Below are positions 14,082-26,435 of a DNA stretch of 64,000 nucleotides, piece after piece. The stretch covers positions 1,054,001 through 1,118,000 of the forward strand of contig CP099420.1 in the NCBI GenBank assembly GCA_024114885.1, given 5' to 3'. The translations under genes and the position numbers were made by a program. The stretch is from Septoria linicola (Eukaryota; Ascomycota; Dothideomycetes; Mycosphaerellales; Mycosphaerellaceae). The stretch's first letter is position 1, and each line of letters begins with the position of its first letter. The notes below the pieces were generated by a model. It searched no databases. It was not told the origin of the DNA and saw nothing but the letters and a program-made list of their open reading frames with translations.

Positions 14082-14358
14082 TGTTAAGAATGTATCCTAG
14101 ATAGTCAGTCTGGATATAGACTTCTGAGCATGGTTCTAGATGCCTAAGGCATCCACCTGAGGCTTAGCAAGAGGTACATCTTGCTTCTCTCTCTTCTCTT
14201 CTTAGATAACTAACAAAATCAACTTTATATTTAGTTCCTAGCATATTACTACTATACTATATATATAAGTTAGTTCAAGATTGATCCCCTATTCTTCTTC
14301 ACTACGCTATACCCTCCTTGACATTATATAGTATATAACACGCCCTCCACTTTTAACA
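14082..14358 (+). repeat. 3' LTR of copia copy A
   Basis: 277 bases, same ends as the 5' LTR. It keeps more CpA/TpG (for example GAGCATGG and CATCCACC where the 5' LTR has A or T). RIP therefore hit the two LTRs independently. Confidence 0.9.
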
Positions 14359-14363
14359 CTAGC

Positions 14364-15420
14364 GATAATATTATCGACGGTTACTAGCTTATAGCCTTTA
14401 TAGACTACTATTTCTCTAGCCTTGAACTTAGAGTTTAGTCTTAGAGTAGACTTCTTTACTACTTTATATAACTACTAGACGTCTCTACCGCCTTCGTTAT
14501 ATACTTCTAATTTAAAGTCCTTATTACTATTAATCTAACGCTAGGCTATCTTTAAGAGCTTACTATAATCTAAGTCCTTATTATTAAGATCTAACCTAAG
14601 ATAGGCCTAGAGCCTCTTACTAAAACGAAATAGAAGGCCTCGTATAAATAGAAGAGTACGAGAACGCTCGTCTATATACGAAGTAGGTATAGTATTAGAG
14701 TAGAGTATAAACTACCTTAAGTACTCTAAGAGATTATTATCCTCGCTACGGTTAACCTTATAAAGGTTTTCTATATAGTAGCGGTTTCTAAGTATATATA
14801 TATTATCGTACTTTCGGTATTCCTTAATAATCGACTCTTTGAACTTAGCGTAGTCTCGGTCGTAGAAACTATTAAGGCGCTAGTATCGTCTACGTTAGAC
14901 AACTATAACCTAAGTAAGTAACTTCTTATAAAGCTATTTATTATTATTAATAAGTAGAATAGAGTAGTTACTATATAGCGCTTTAAAACGCTTAATATAC
15001 TCGGTTACGTTCTCTCTATTAAAGAAGGGATTCTAGTCCGAGCTAGGTAGTAGTAGAACCTAAGCGACAATTACCTTCTAGCTTTAAGTTACTTAGATAG
15101 TCTCTATAAGTAGCTAGAACTACGTTATAGATAGTCTACCTCCTAAGTTCGGTTCTTAAAAGATATTAGTATTAGGGTTAAGGTTAGTACCTCCTTAGTC
15201 CTCCGCTTCTATAGATATGTCGTTGTCTAGTAGAGGGAATAAAGTAAAAGCGGGTAGTAGTTTTACTAGTAATCTTCGAATTTACTTATTAAGCTAGTTA
15301 GATAAGCTACTCTCTAGTATTTCAGGCCGGCTAGTAGATACTAATTTACTTATAGAGCTCGTTCGAAGGTGTTCTAAGAGTATGTTATACTCTCCTTAAT
15401 TAAGGTTTTTAAATAAAATA
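14364..15420 (-). mobile_element. Gypsy element, gag region (continuation of 2,150-8,061)
   Basis: On the minus strand the fossil frame contains a retroelement gag-like pattern: NPFFNRENVTEYIKRF near 15,040-14,995 (family form F-D-G-x-N-V-T-E-F), followed by a block ending in YRKYDN near 14,810. The strand and degree of RIP match the pol part left of copia copy A. Joining 8,061 to 14,364 after removing copy A and one TSD copy restores one continuous element of about 7 kb with gag-pol order. A likely gag start lies near 15,375, but the ATG is mutated. Confidence 0.65.
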
Positions 15421-16156
15421 TAGTTATCGTTTAAAATAATAACTAAAAAAAACAAGGGTCTAAAATTTTACTAGCCGTCTAAAGGTAAACGTTATACTTT
15501 TCTTTATAATACCGGAGCTATATTAATTGTACCTAATAAGCGAAGGTATATCGTATCGTATAGTTCGACCGTTTATAGCTAGGCGCGTCCGTCTCGCTTA
15601 TTCGAGTAATTCGCTATATAACTATAGTAGTATAATATTACGTTAGCCTATACTATATACCGAGTCCGAGGCCTTAGACGTAATTAGTATCCTTAGCTAA
15701 ACGATTAGCGTCTAACGCCGTACTAAGGCTTATTCTAAGCGATCTATATACTAGAGGATACGAGATTACCTAGACAGGTCTAGCCTATCCTATAGTCTCT
15801 ATACTATCTAAACGAGAGCGTTTTTACGCTAAACTAGAGTCTAATCGAAGACTATTATAGGTATAGAGACCTCGAGTAAATCTCCGATATAGTAAGTCGC
15901 CTTACTATCTATACGATAATTGCCGAATAGATCTATACTAAGAGATACTAGAGGTTTGTAACTTTTCTAAGTTAGAGCGATATCTACGTTCTAGGAGCTT
16001 CTATATTACTATAGCCCTTTAAGTCGCCTCTTACGTAGGCTCCTTTAGGCCTCTTATTAATATTTATAGTATATTAGTTCTCGCTTTAAGGCTACTATCT
16101 GCCCTCTACGCTTCTAGTTCCGGTATAAGAGAGAAGAGATAGCTCTATCTTCGGCT
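15421..16156. other. RIP-mutated repeat DNA, possible Gypsy leader or LTR
   Basis: AT-rich, CpA/TpG-depleted and without an open frame. Its position directly 5' of the Gypsy gag suggests leader and LTR, but no matching repeat was found near the other end of the element, so this is only positional inference. Confidence 0.3.
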
Positions 16157-16439
16157 CTATTAATAGATAATAACTATCCTAATACTAATCTTCTAGGTAG
16201 GTATAAGAGTAGTCGCTATAGAACAAGACCTGTTCGGAGAGTAATAGTCTTATAATACGTATATTAACTAGTAGTAACGAGCTTAAACTAGTAGTCCTAG
16301 GACTAAGAGCCTATACTAGGACTATAGGATATTAAATTAATTAAGTAGAGTAAATATTACTATCTTAGAAACGAGCTACTACCTTACTTTTATACTAAAA
16401 CTACTAAGCACGGTATATAGATAGGCCTTTACCTTACTA
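16157..16439 (+). repeat. Left inverted repeat of unclassified element
   Basis: About 280 bases whose reverse complement recurs at 19,373-19,656 and again, for the outer 240 bases, at 19,657-19,895. Shared landmarks include the block around CGAACAGGTCTTG and the block around AGTATAAAAGTAAG. The inner edge is sharp and coincides with the end of the similarity to bases 1-94. Confidence 0.75.
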
Positions 16440-19240
16440 GTACCTTAACGCGTAGAGCGTAAAGCGCGATAATATAAAGAAGATACGCTAAGAAGGCCGA
16501 GACTTAGTAAAAGAGAGAAACTTAATCTAGTAGTAGCTACGTATAGAGTTTAGGTATAAGTAGAACTTCTTCTTTCTTAACTAAGTCTTATATAATAAAG
16601 AGATACTTAGGAACCTTTATTAATAGTTAAATAAGTATAAAGGCGTCTTCGAAGAGAGCGAGCCTAAAGACTAGGTCTTCTTAGCGTAGTAAAAGCAAGA
16701 TCGTTTCTATTAGTAGGTAGCGAATATATTCTCTCGTAGCTAGTACTTTTAGCTATAGAGGAGTAAGAAGACTCCTAGCTCGTAAGGCTTAGGCTTTATT
16801 AATATAAACTTAGATAGGAGACGCTACTAGAATAAGTTTAAGGTAGAGCTCTCGTAGGTCGACGTGTTTAGCTATAAGATAAGAGAAGCGCGCCTAGAGG
16901 CGGGCTATAAGCTTAATTAGTATAGATTTATAGTCAAGCTTACTAAAGAAGAGCGTAAAGGAGAGACCTTCGAAGAACCGACTTACGTATTCCTAGTAGT
17001 AGAGAGATAGTCCTCGATATCCTATAGACTATTACCTCCTCCTAGAAACCTAAGACCTAATAAATATCTCTCTTCCTCTACGCCTAAGAGCCTATCCTTA
17101 TCTAGTCCTACTCGAAACTCTAGTTAAGAAAGAGAAAGAGAAGGTAATTTACTTACGACCTTAGAGCCTCGCCTTAGAGATACTATATCGCCTAGTACTA
17201 TATAGAGGCTAAAAGCTTAGTTAGAGAAGTTAACGCTAAACTCTATAAAGAAGCCTACGCTCGTCCTTCGTAAGAGCGGAAGGCTTACTAGAATTCGTAC
17301 TAGAGAAACTATTATTGCCTTAATCGAGACTTCTCCTATACTAAGCGCTTTAGGTAATAGCGATCCTATATAAGACTAAGTATTACCTACGACGGAGCCG
17401 CTACCGGGTCCGTAACGCCTATCGCTAATCGTACTAGAAGATAATAGCGGAATTAAGCTAGAGAGCGACTCGGAGCCTAATCTACGTTACTAGACTTATA
17501 TAAAGGATAGTATTACCTCTAAAGTCTACTACTATATAATCGTTAGTAGAGCTCTTAAAGAAGTTAATAATGTCTAGGAGAAGAAGAAAGTAGCTAAGAG
17601 CTACGCTTTAATTAATATTCTTCTATACCTTAGCTACCTTTTTTATAAAGAATATATAACTAAGATAAGTAATACTATAGGTTTAAAGCTACTAAAGACG
17701 GCTAACGTAGCGTATACCCTCTACTAGCGTATTATTTAGATAGGTAGTATAGCCGATCTCTAAGCCCTTATCGCCTAGAATACTTAAAACTAGACGTAGT
17801 TTAAGCTAGAAGCGAATACTTTCTTCTCTAAGCTAGTAGGACGCTCTCGTCGTAGTAAGAAGAATACTAATACTTAGGAACTAGAGGACGATATTAACGC
17901 TCTAATATACGAGGTAGGAGGAAGCTATCTTAGACCCTTTTAGTTCGTAGTAACTAAAGTAGACTTGAAGGTTACTTCTAACATCTATTAGAGGGCTTAG
18001 GAGCTCTTAGACTACGATAGTAATAAGGGTACCTAGACCGATTATAGCTTCCTCTTTTATTCTCTTTCTACTAGAGGCCTATTTTAGATCCTAGACTCTT
18101 TACTCGAAGCTATATAGTATAAGTTTATAGTATATCGATAGTATAATACGGCTATTAGTTAGTATAGTTAGTCTCGTAGTATATAGTACTTACTATCCTA
18201 ATAGCTTCTTCGCTAATATCCTTTACTATAGCTATACTAGCTAGTTACTACTCTATATACGACCGTTAAGTACGTAGCCTACCTATCTACTACCTTTTAT
18301 ATCTTCGACGATAAGGCAGGTTCTAACTACCTTAACGGCTTCTAGTATATCGCCTTAAACGAGAATATACTACTTAAGGAGAAGGGGCTTAATTAGGTTT
18401 AATTTACGATCTCTCTAGACGATACTAGCGATAGAGGACGACTTTTACTAACCTTAGACACGATTAGTAACGGGCTCTTTAACCCTAAGAAGGTAAAGTA
18501 GCTAGCGAGGCGTATTATCGCTAATAAGTAAGGCTATAGTATAGGCTTCGTCGAGACTATACCTCTAGTAATTACTAACGAAATAAAAGCTAATCTTAAG
18601 CTTAGTTAGAAGAATCCTTATACTAATATAGGCTTACTAGTTATTTCGTACTCCTATATCCCTTAGCGGTATACTCGTATAGGCGAAGAGTATTATATAA
18701 TTCTAATAGTATTTCTAGCCTACCCTAATAGTCGAACGTTAGATAAGCTACCTAATAGTAACTACGTTAACGTTCCTACGATCTATAACGTATATCTCTA
18801 CTACGAGCGGATACTCTTTATAGCTTCCGGTACTATATACTCTACGCGAGTAATAAAACCCTTCGCTACTAAGGTACTTCTAACTAGCCTAGGCCCGATT
18901 TCTAATATCTTAGTAGGCCGAGTTCTATAGGCGGATTAGGTAGTAAGTATAGAGATAAAGAAGCTCTTTAGTATAAGTAAGGAGGAGTTTAAGGTCTATA
19001 TAGCTAAATAGTAGACTACGGCTAAAGCTTAATTCGATATCGCCTACGCTATAGCTATAGATATTAAGGAGTAGGTGTTTAGCGAAGCTAGCTTTATAAG
19101 CGTAGATAGTAACCTAGAAGTATTAGTATCGAAGAAGAGAAAGGCCGTTTCTAAGGAAATCTCTAAGGATATAGTAGAAGAGTAGCGTCTAGCGAATAAT
19201 AATCGGATCTAAGAAGGTGTTTTTAGTAGTTATCGTTAGA
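16440..19240 (+). pseudogene. Long decayed coding frame inside the inverted-repeat element
   Basis: From about 17,270 to 19,240 one plus-strand frame stays coherent if TAG/TAA are taken as RIP-mutated Gln codons. It would encode several hundred residues, with an acidic/Ser/Pro-rich N-terminal part (for example LEDNSGIKLESDSEP near 17,440) and a Lys-rich C-terminal end (SKKRKAVSKEISKDI near 19,130). Upstream, from 16,440 to 17,270, open stretches occur in more than one frame. I see no reverse transcriptase, integrase or transposase signature and do not recognise the family. The frame ends just inside the right inverted repeat. Confidence 0.45.
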
Positions 19241-19372
19241 AAAGGTAACTATTTAATAGGCCTCTAATTAAAAGTTTAATAGACTTTAATAGAATAACTA
19301 GCTAGTTTTAAGTAATTCTAAGTAAGATCTATAAGTAGTTAGGTATCTAGTTAGATACTAAGGAAGAGAGGA

Positions 19373-19656
19373 TTAGTAAGGTAAAGGCCTACCTATATAC
19401 CGTACTTAGCGCTTTTAGTATAAAAGTAAGGTAGTAGCTCGTTTCTAAGATAGCAATATTTACTCTACTTAATTAATTTAATGCCCTACGGTCCTAGTAT
19501 AGGCTCTTAGTCTTAGGACTACTATTTTAAGCTCGTTACTACTAGTTAATTAACGTATTATAAGACTATTACTATCCGAACAGGTCTTGTTCTATAGCGA
19601 CTACTCTTATACCTACCTAGAAGGTTAGTATTAGAGTAGTTATTATCTATTAGTAG
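19373..19656 (-). repeat. Right inverted repeat of unclassified element, first copy
   Basis: Reverse complement of 16,157-16,439. The outer 244 bases (from TTTTAGTATAAAAG at 19,413) are repeated directly from 19,657, so this arm is present about twice in tandem. Confidence 0.75.
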
Positions 19657-19895
19657 TTTTAGTATAAAAGTAAGATAGTAGCTCGTTTCTAAGATAGTAA
19701 TATTTACTCTACTTAATTAATTTAATATCCTACGGTTCTAGTATAGGCTCTTAGTCTTAGGGCTACTATTTTAAGCTCGTTACTACTAGTTAATTAACGT
19801 ATTATAAGACTATTACTATCCGAACAGGTCTTGTTCTATAGCGACTACTCTTATACCTACCTAGGAGGTTAGTATTAGAGTAGTTATTATCTATT
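19657..19895 (-). repeat. Tandem second copy of the right inverted repeat (period 244)
   Basis: Starts with the same TTTTAGTATAAAAG block as 19,413 and follows it nearly base for base, with a few transitions. It ends at about 19,895, where sequence of inverted copia copy C begins without an LTR. Confidence 0.8.
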
Positions 19896-20131
19896 ACTAG
19901 TAAGTTACCCCTATTCTTTCTTATAGCTAGTTCTAATAGCTCTCTAGATTCCTTATAGCCTAGTCCTCTACTTAGTTATATTCTATATAGCTTCTTAGTT
20001 CCCTAATAGCCTTTAGAGTATACTATTCTTAGCTATAGGAATCTTATATTAAGCTAGGGAGTAGAGTAACTATATACTAGTAGAGGAGATAATAGCTACT
20101 ATAGAGGAGGTCTTTAATATTAACTAGTACT
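19896..20131 (-). mobile_element. Copia copy C, 3' fragment left of copy B
   Basis: Reverse complement of the copia region that lies at about 13,620-13,850 in copy A, heavily RIP-mutated. It continues at 26,436 after copy B. The remaining roughly 230 bases of 3' untranslated region and the entire 3' LTR of copy C are missing here; the left end abuts the tandem inverted repeat. Confidence 0.8.
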
Positions 20132-20409
20132 TGTTAAGAATATATCCTAGATAGTCAGTCTAGATATAGACTTCTAAGCATAGTTCTAGATGCCTAAGGC
20201 ATCCACCTAAGGCTTAGTAAGAGGTACATCTTGCTTCTCTCTCTTCTCTTCTTAGATAACTAACAAAATCAACTTTGTATTTAGTTCCTAGTATATTACT
20301 ACTATACTATGTGTATAAGTCAGTTCAAGATTGATCCCCTATTCTTCTTTACTACGCTATACCCTCCTTAACATTATGTAGTATCTATAAACGCTCTCCA
20401 CTTTTAATA
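20132..20409 (+). repeat. 5' LTR of copia copy B
   Basis: 278 bases starting TGTTAAGAAT. The terminal CA is mutated to TA (TTTTAATA), one CpA to TpA change. Confidence 0.85.
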
Positions 20410-20424
20410 GGTTATAAGCCCGGG
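20410..20424 (+). promoter_or_regulatory. Putative half-tRNA primer binding site, copy B
   Basis: Same 15 bases after the 5' LTR as in copy A, including the A that breaks the expected TTATGAG. The change is thus either ancestral to both copies or a repeated RIP hit. Confidence 0.45.
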
Positions 20425-23400
20425 TTTATATACTAAATAGGAGCAACCTATGTTAGTACAGGTTACTTGTATCCCTTGTAGTTTATAGAAAACATTTAGG
20501 GCCTAGAAGTTTCCCTAACTATATTACTAACGAAGCTAGTTTGTACCTAGTAGTATATAAGTTAGTAAAGATCTCTATAAGACAGTAGTGTGTTTCTGCT
20601 TTATTAATACCTGCCTAGTTCTCTACTATTATACCTAGTATCACTAGAGTTAGAAGAGGCTACTTGGCCTTCCTACTACCTAGTAACAGAAACTCTGCTA
20701 AGAGAGAAAGATCTGAGTCTTAGTAATTTCCTAAATACGAGGAATCCCTGTCCCTTAGAGCTAGTCTCCCTACTATAAGAAATTACCCTTCTCTAGAATC
20801 CTTAGCTAGTCTAAAGTATTCTACTAATTATTTATTCTATTTACCTATTTCTATAATAGACTAAGAGGACAAGAAGAGCCAAAGGATTCTAATCCTAGAC
20901 AGAACTAACTAGAAGAGATAGTTCAAGCTATAGATAGATAAGCTAGAAGGAAAGGACCAGTTCTAGGTAATCAGCTAACTAATTGTTAGAGGGAACCTAT
21001 ATATAGTTTAGTAGGACACTAGTCTTCAGATGTATATTACTTAGAATCAACACTTCTTAAAAGACAATATAGTATATAGGTTCAGCATTAGATATAGTAT
21101 TAGTAAAGATAATAAGATAGAGCTAGAGACATAGTATATTACTATACTAGTAGCTAAGATGTAGGTAATTCTCTAGAACAAGTATAATAGAGTCCTGAAG
21201 TCCTATGCTATAGGTCTGATTAAGCAGTTTGTTATATTCAGGATGTTACCTAATAAGACAATCAGGGAAGTATAGAGACACCTTAGAGGCCTAGGCAAGA
21301 GGATTGCTAAGATTAATCCTTAGGAAGCCTACTACTAGAGCTAAGAGAAAAGGCTGAAACATCTCCTATAGTCCCTACCTACATTATACTAAGCAGCCAA
21401 GGATACTATTATAACCTAACTATCCTTGGATATAGATACTGTTCTCCTTCTACTTAAGTCCTAAGAGGCAAGAGACAATCTAGACAAGATAGACATAGGT
21501 CTAGCTATATTCTATTCTAGGCAGCCCTACTAAGGAAAGTCCCTACTAATATACCAGCTCTATAAGAAAGAGAAGCACTAGTTAAAGGATTGTCCTAACC
21601 TCTCTACTACTAAGGAACTATCCTAGTAGAGAAACAGTACTAAGAACTAGAAGGACCCTTAGAGATTATTCCTTAGAGGGAGGGTTAGAAGATCCTCTTC
21701 ACTAAGGAATACCAGACATATTAAGAAAGCTGTCTACAAGTCATTATTATATAATAAGCTAAAGAAGGTTGTCTAGAAAATAAGCAAGTAGCTTCAAAGG
21801 ATAGAAAAGTCTAGAAAGCTTCTAAAGAAAGGATTTTCAGCCTAGGAGTCTAGTTCTAGTTCTGATTCTAGAACTTACTCTAGTTCTAGAAGCAATAATG
21901 ATTCTCTATTAGAAGATAATAACCAAGATGAGTTAGCCTATTCTATAATTAAGGCTAAAGGCAAGTTGTTACTCTAAGAATGGCTCTTAGATTCCTATAC
22001 CTCATCCTATATAACTAACTAACTATCCTTCTTCAGATTAGTAAAGCTACTAAGGAAGAAAGTGTAGATCAAGGTAGGAGGAGGATACCTCTATATAACC
22101 TACTCTAGACTAGTATAGATAAAGGGAATCTTAGGAGGAGAAGTTCTACTTGATAGGGTACTATTTGTTCCTAATCTTAGAGTAAATCTTATATTATAGG
22201 ATTAGTTTAGTAAGCAATTTAGAGTCTAGAAGCCTAATTTCACTCTCACCTCCCTAGATAGCTAAACAGTTATAAAGACTAAGCTAGTTAGAGGTGTTCT
22301 ATTTGTTAGTAAGATATTACCTCTCCTATAGGAAAAGTCATATTACTTACTATATGATCCTATAGAGGTTAATAATGCCTATGCTGCCCTATTAGAGAAG
22401 GATCTGAAATAGTAGGAGCTATAGTATAGAAGATTTATATACTTTGGAAGAGGGTTACTCTTAAACCTTTACAAAGTTACTAACCTAAAGGAAAGAATTC
22501 TAATTCCTAACTAGGAAGAGTATAAGTATAGGATCTATATAATAGGTAAGATAAAGAAACACCTAGGCAAGTCTATTAAGAGAAGACCTAAAAGATTAGC
22601 CCTTATATTAGTAGATATCTATAGACTATTACTATTATTAGTAAAAGGTTTTATATAGTAGCTTAAGATTGTTAATAACTTCTTAAGAAAGAAATAGGCA
22701 TTTCTACTTAAGGCTAGATTAGATGCACTAACTGCTCTTTAGAACTAGAGGATTAAGGCAGAAAGGCAGTTAGTAGCACTCCTCAAGTCTGTAAGGGCTA
22801 ACAATGCTAGAGAGATTACTACTTTAATCAAATAGTAGGAGAAGGACTTTAGAATTACCCTTAAGCTAACTAAGGCCTATAATTTACTCCAGAATAGAGT
22901 AGTTAAGAGGTCTATCTAAACATTAGAGGCTTCTATTAGAGCAATGCTTAAAGAAAGCAAGATGCCTATTAAGTTTTAGCTAGAAGCCCTTAAAGCATAG
23001 GTGTATATAAGGAACAAGCTTCTAAATAGACCTAATATTAAGGGATTCAAGCTCTTACCTAATGAAGCTTTTAATAGGATCAAACTAATAGTCTCCTACC
23101 TCAAGGTATAGGGATATAGAGCTATAGTATACATAGATACAAGAGTATAGCCTTAGTAGGCAAGGAGTAACAAACTAATAAATAGAGGAAAGGATGCTAT
23201 ATTTATTAGATACTATAATAATATAGTAAAGGTATAGAAGTTCTAGGAGCTAGACATAAAAGCTATCAAGTAGTATACTAATACAATCTTCTTTAAAGAT
23301 AAGCTAGGTAGAGAATTGGACTTGAATATTAAGATTAAGAATCTCCCTAGTTTAGCTCTAGAAAGAAGACCTATTAGAAGGCCAAGAACTATTAGCTAGC

Positions 23401-26152
23401 CTACTCTATAAGCTAGTAGGAGTACCCTAGGTGCTCCTAGTCCAGGCTAGTAGAAGCCTCCTCCCCCTTAGCTATTAGTATAGGTTTAGGAAGGAAAGAA
23501 ACTCTTTATACAACTTCTACCTCTACTAGAAGATATAGGAGAGTATAGAAAATTCCTAGACTAAGGGAAAGTTAAGAAAGAATCTAAGAATTCTACCTAA
23601 GAAACTATAGAGGTAGATTAGGAGTAGATAGCCCTAAGGCAAACTCTTAGAAAGAGGAAAGCATCCTAAGAACTTAATAGATTTAACTAGAAGCTAAAGC
23701 TAATTAGGCTTAAGCTAGATTAGAATAGTTAGCTAGACAAGGAAATGCTCCTAGAGTATTAGGCTTTCTTCTTAGCTATAAGCTCTATTAACCTAGGTAT
23801 CCTATAGGACCTAGAATTCTTAAAGGAAGTTAAAGAGATTATATTCTTAGCTACTAAAGAAGTAGGAATATATAAATAGGAGGTTCTAATCCTAAGGAAC
23901 TATAAGGAAGTAGTAAGTAATCCTAAGTAGGGTCATCTCTAGTAAGAAGCTATTTAGAAGGAGCTAGATATACTTGTAAGTAACAACACCTAGACTATAG
24001 TAGTCCTACTAAAAGGGGCTAACCTAGTCACCTTAAGATAGGTCTTTAATATTAAGAGAAAGCTTAGTAGAGCTATTGAAAAGTTCAAGGCAAGACTAGT
24101 TACAAGAGGGTTCTCCTAAAAGTATAGAGTAGACTATATAGAGACTTTTGCCTCTATAGTCAGGTAGGATACTCTAAGAGGATTCATGGCTATAGTCTAT
24201 AAGAAGGACCTAGTTCTATACTAAGTAGATATGAACAATACATTTATAGAGAGCACCCTATATAAGGACATCTATATAATCCTACTACTAGGTGTTAACC
24301 TACTAACTAGCATAGTCTTATAAGTTCTAAGGAGTCTCTATAGGCTAAAGCAAGCTACAAGAGACTAGAATCAGCTATATATATTAAAGCTAAAAGGAAT
24401 AGGATTCAGATAATTAGAAGTAGACCTATGTCTTCTAATCTATAAGAAAAGGAAAGACCTAATAATCCTAATCTATATTAATAATATACCTATTACTATA
24501 GAGAGACTAGAAGATGTCCTCTAGTTCAAAGACTAACTTAGCAAGGTCTTCAAGATCAAAGATCTTAGAGAACTAGACAAGATTCTTGGAATGAGACTAA
24601 TAAGAAACAGATAGTAAGGCTAGCTGAAACTTAACTAGAAGTATTATATCTAAGAGAACCTAGCTAAGATAGGAATAGGTTAAGAGACTATATTACTAAC
24701 TCTTTTACTAATAGACAGCTATAAAAGTCTGAAGCCTACTAGACTAAATAATAAAAGGTGTAATAAATAAGAGTACTAATCTATTATTAGAACATAGATA
24801 TAGCTTGTAACTATTACAAGACTAGACATTTTATTTGCCCTTGGAAGATTAAGCTCCTATGTTAGTAATCTAATAGTAGGACACATAAAGGCTCTAAAGA
24901 AGCTAACTAGATACCTGAGATCAAACCTAGACCTTAGTCTAAGATACTTAAGGAATAGTTAAGGCTACCTTACTAGATATATAGACTCTAACTATACAAT
25001 AGATAAGACTAACAGAGTCTTAATCCTTAGATATGTCTTCTTCCTTTATAGTGCACTAATCTCCTAGATAAGTAAGAAGTAGAAATCTGTGGCTACATCT
25101 ATAATAGAAGCTGAATACATAGCTATAGGAGCATATACAAAACAGTTATAGTTCCTTAGTACTCTTTTAAGAGAGCTTGGATGCCTAGAGTTAGTAGGAG
25201 AATGTTCTTACTAACTAAGGATCCTTAGTAACTAGGAAACTGTTACTAGAATCAGGCCAATTTAGCTAAAAGGTAATAACCAAGCTGCCCTTACTCTAGT
25301 TAAGGACTTATATGTTCATAACAAGTCTAAATATATTAATATCTCATACAATGCTATAAGAAAGCTCTAGTAGAACAGACTTATCTCTATAGAATATATA
25401 AATATAAAAGAGATAGTAGTAGATAGTCTTACTAAGCTAAAGAATAGACTACAGTTTCAGGAGTTTATAAGGCAGCTCTACCTTATATAAGAGATATATA
25501 AAAGATAACTCCAAGCCTTAGAGCTGAACTAAGAGGAGTCTAAAAGAAAGATTTTAGTTACTTAACTCCTCCTTAGTTAGACTTTACAAAGTCCCAAATG
25601 CCCTTACTAATATTAGACCTATTATTAACTACAATATTACTATATAGCACCTAGCTAAACTAGACACCCCCTAAGGCTAAGTACTAGTTAATATTAAAGA
25701 CCTCCTCTATAGTAGCTATTATCTCCTCTACTAGTATATAGTCACTCTACTCCCTAGCTTGATATAAGATCCCTACAGCTAAGAATAGTATACCCTAAAG
25801 ACTATTAGGGAACTAAGAAGCTATATAGAATGTAACTAAGTAAGGGACTAGGCTATAAGGAATCTAGGGAGCTATTAGAATTAGCTACAAGAAAGGATAG
25901 GGGCAACTTACTAGATAGTCTATGTCCTGAACAATCTACTCCTATATAAGAGAGGAGGAAGATCTTATAGAAGGCATTTCTTTTACCTTTTTATAGGAGA
26001 TAGTAGTATAGAAAGTTTATTAGATTAATAGTTGGTGCTATCTAGTTATTAGTCTGAAAAGCAAGTACTTAATAACTAATCAAGATTAAGACTAGCATTT
26101 GAGTACTATAGATGATCTGTTGAAAGATCTAACTATATAGCATAAGTAGAAG

Positions 26153-26430
26153 TGTTGAGAATGCATCCTAGATAGTTAGTCTAGATATGGACTTCTAAGT
26201 ATAGTTCTAGATACCTAAGGCATCTACCTAAGGCTTAGCAAGAGGTATATCTTGCTTCTCTCTCTTCTCTTCTTAGATAACTAACAAAATCAACTTTGTA
26301 TTTAGTTCCTAGCATATTACTACTATACTATATATATAAGTCAGTTCAAGATTAATCCCCTATTCTTCTTTACTACGCTATACCCTCCTTGACATTATGT
26401 GGCATCTATAAACGCTCTCCACTTTTAACA
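26153..26430 (+). repeat. 3' LTR of copia copy B
   Basis: 278 bases, TGTTGAGAAT to TTTTAACA, followed by the target duplication gtact. Confidence 0.85.
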
Positions 26431-26435
26431 GTACT

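Larger units (their letters stand above)
8062..14358 (+). mobile_element. Full-length Ty1/copia LTR retrotransposon, copy A
   Basis: A 6,297-base element with two 277-base LTRs that begin TGTTAAGAAT and end TTTTAACA. The five bases before and after it are identical (ctagc). In order along the plus strand: a gag region with a degraded zinc knuckle near 9,490-9,530, a protease block (D-S-..-S-S-.-I-T-N) near 9,920, integrase at about 10,450-11,200, RT with RSLYRLKQA near 12,260 and a VNNI box near 12,405 where the family has YVDD, and RNase H with IEAEYIA near 13,030. This is copia order (IN before RT). Stops and the D to N changes fit RIP. It still has many CpA/TpG, so it is younger than the Gypsy it interrupts. 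Confidence 0.9.
20132..26430 (+). mobile_element. Full-length Ty1/copia LTR retrotransposon, copy B
   Basis: A 6,299-base element nearly identical to copy A, with 278-base LTRs at both ends and the target duplication gtact on both sides (20,127-20,131 and 26,431-26,435). The same gag, protease, integrase, RT and RNase H blocks occur at the same offsets. The LTRs carry GCATCTATAAACGCTC near their 3' end where copy A has GCATATAACACGCCC, so A and B are two lineages and not a simple duplication. Light RIP with stop codons. It is inserted in the opposite orientation into copy C. Confidence 0.9.

Noticed and set aside
863..19245. Imperfect palindrome of form AGTTAYC-N9-GATAACT near 868, 5,978 (degenerate), 15,419 and 19,222
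   Set aside because: First thought to mark element ends, but the 5,978 copy lies inside the Gypsy pol and the flanks do not match each other. In AT-rich RIP DNA such short palindromes can arise by chance.
19413..19895. Repeat array as CRISPR or satellite
   Set aside because: Only two units of 244 bases, which are the arm of an inverted repeat; no spacer structure, and the host is a eukaryote.
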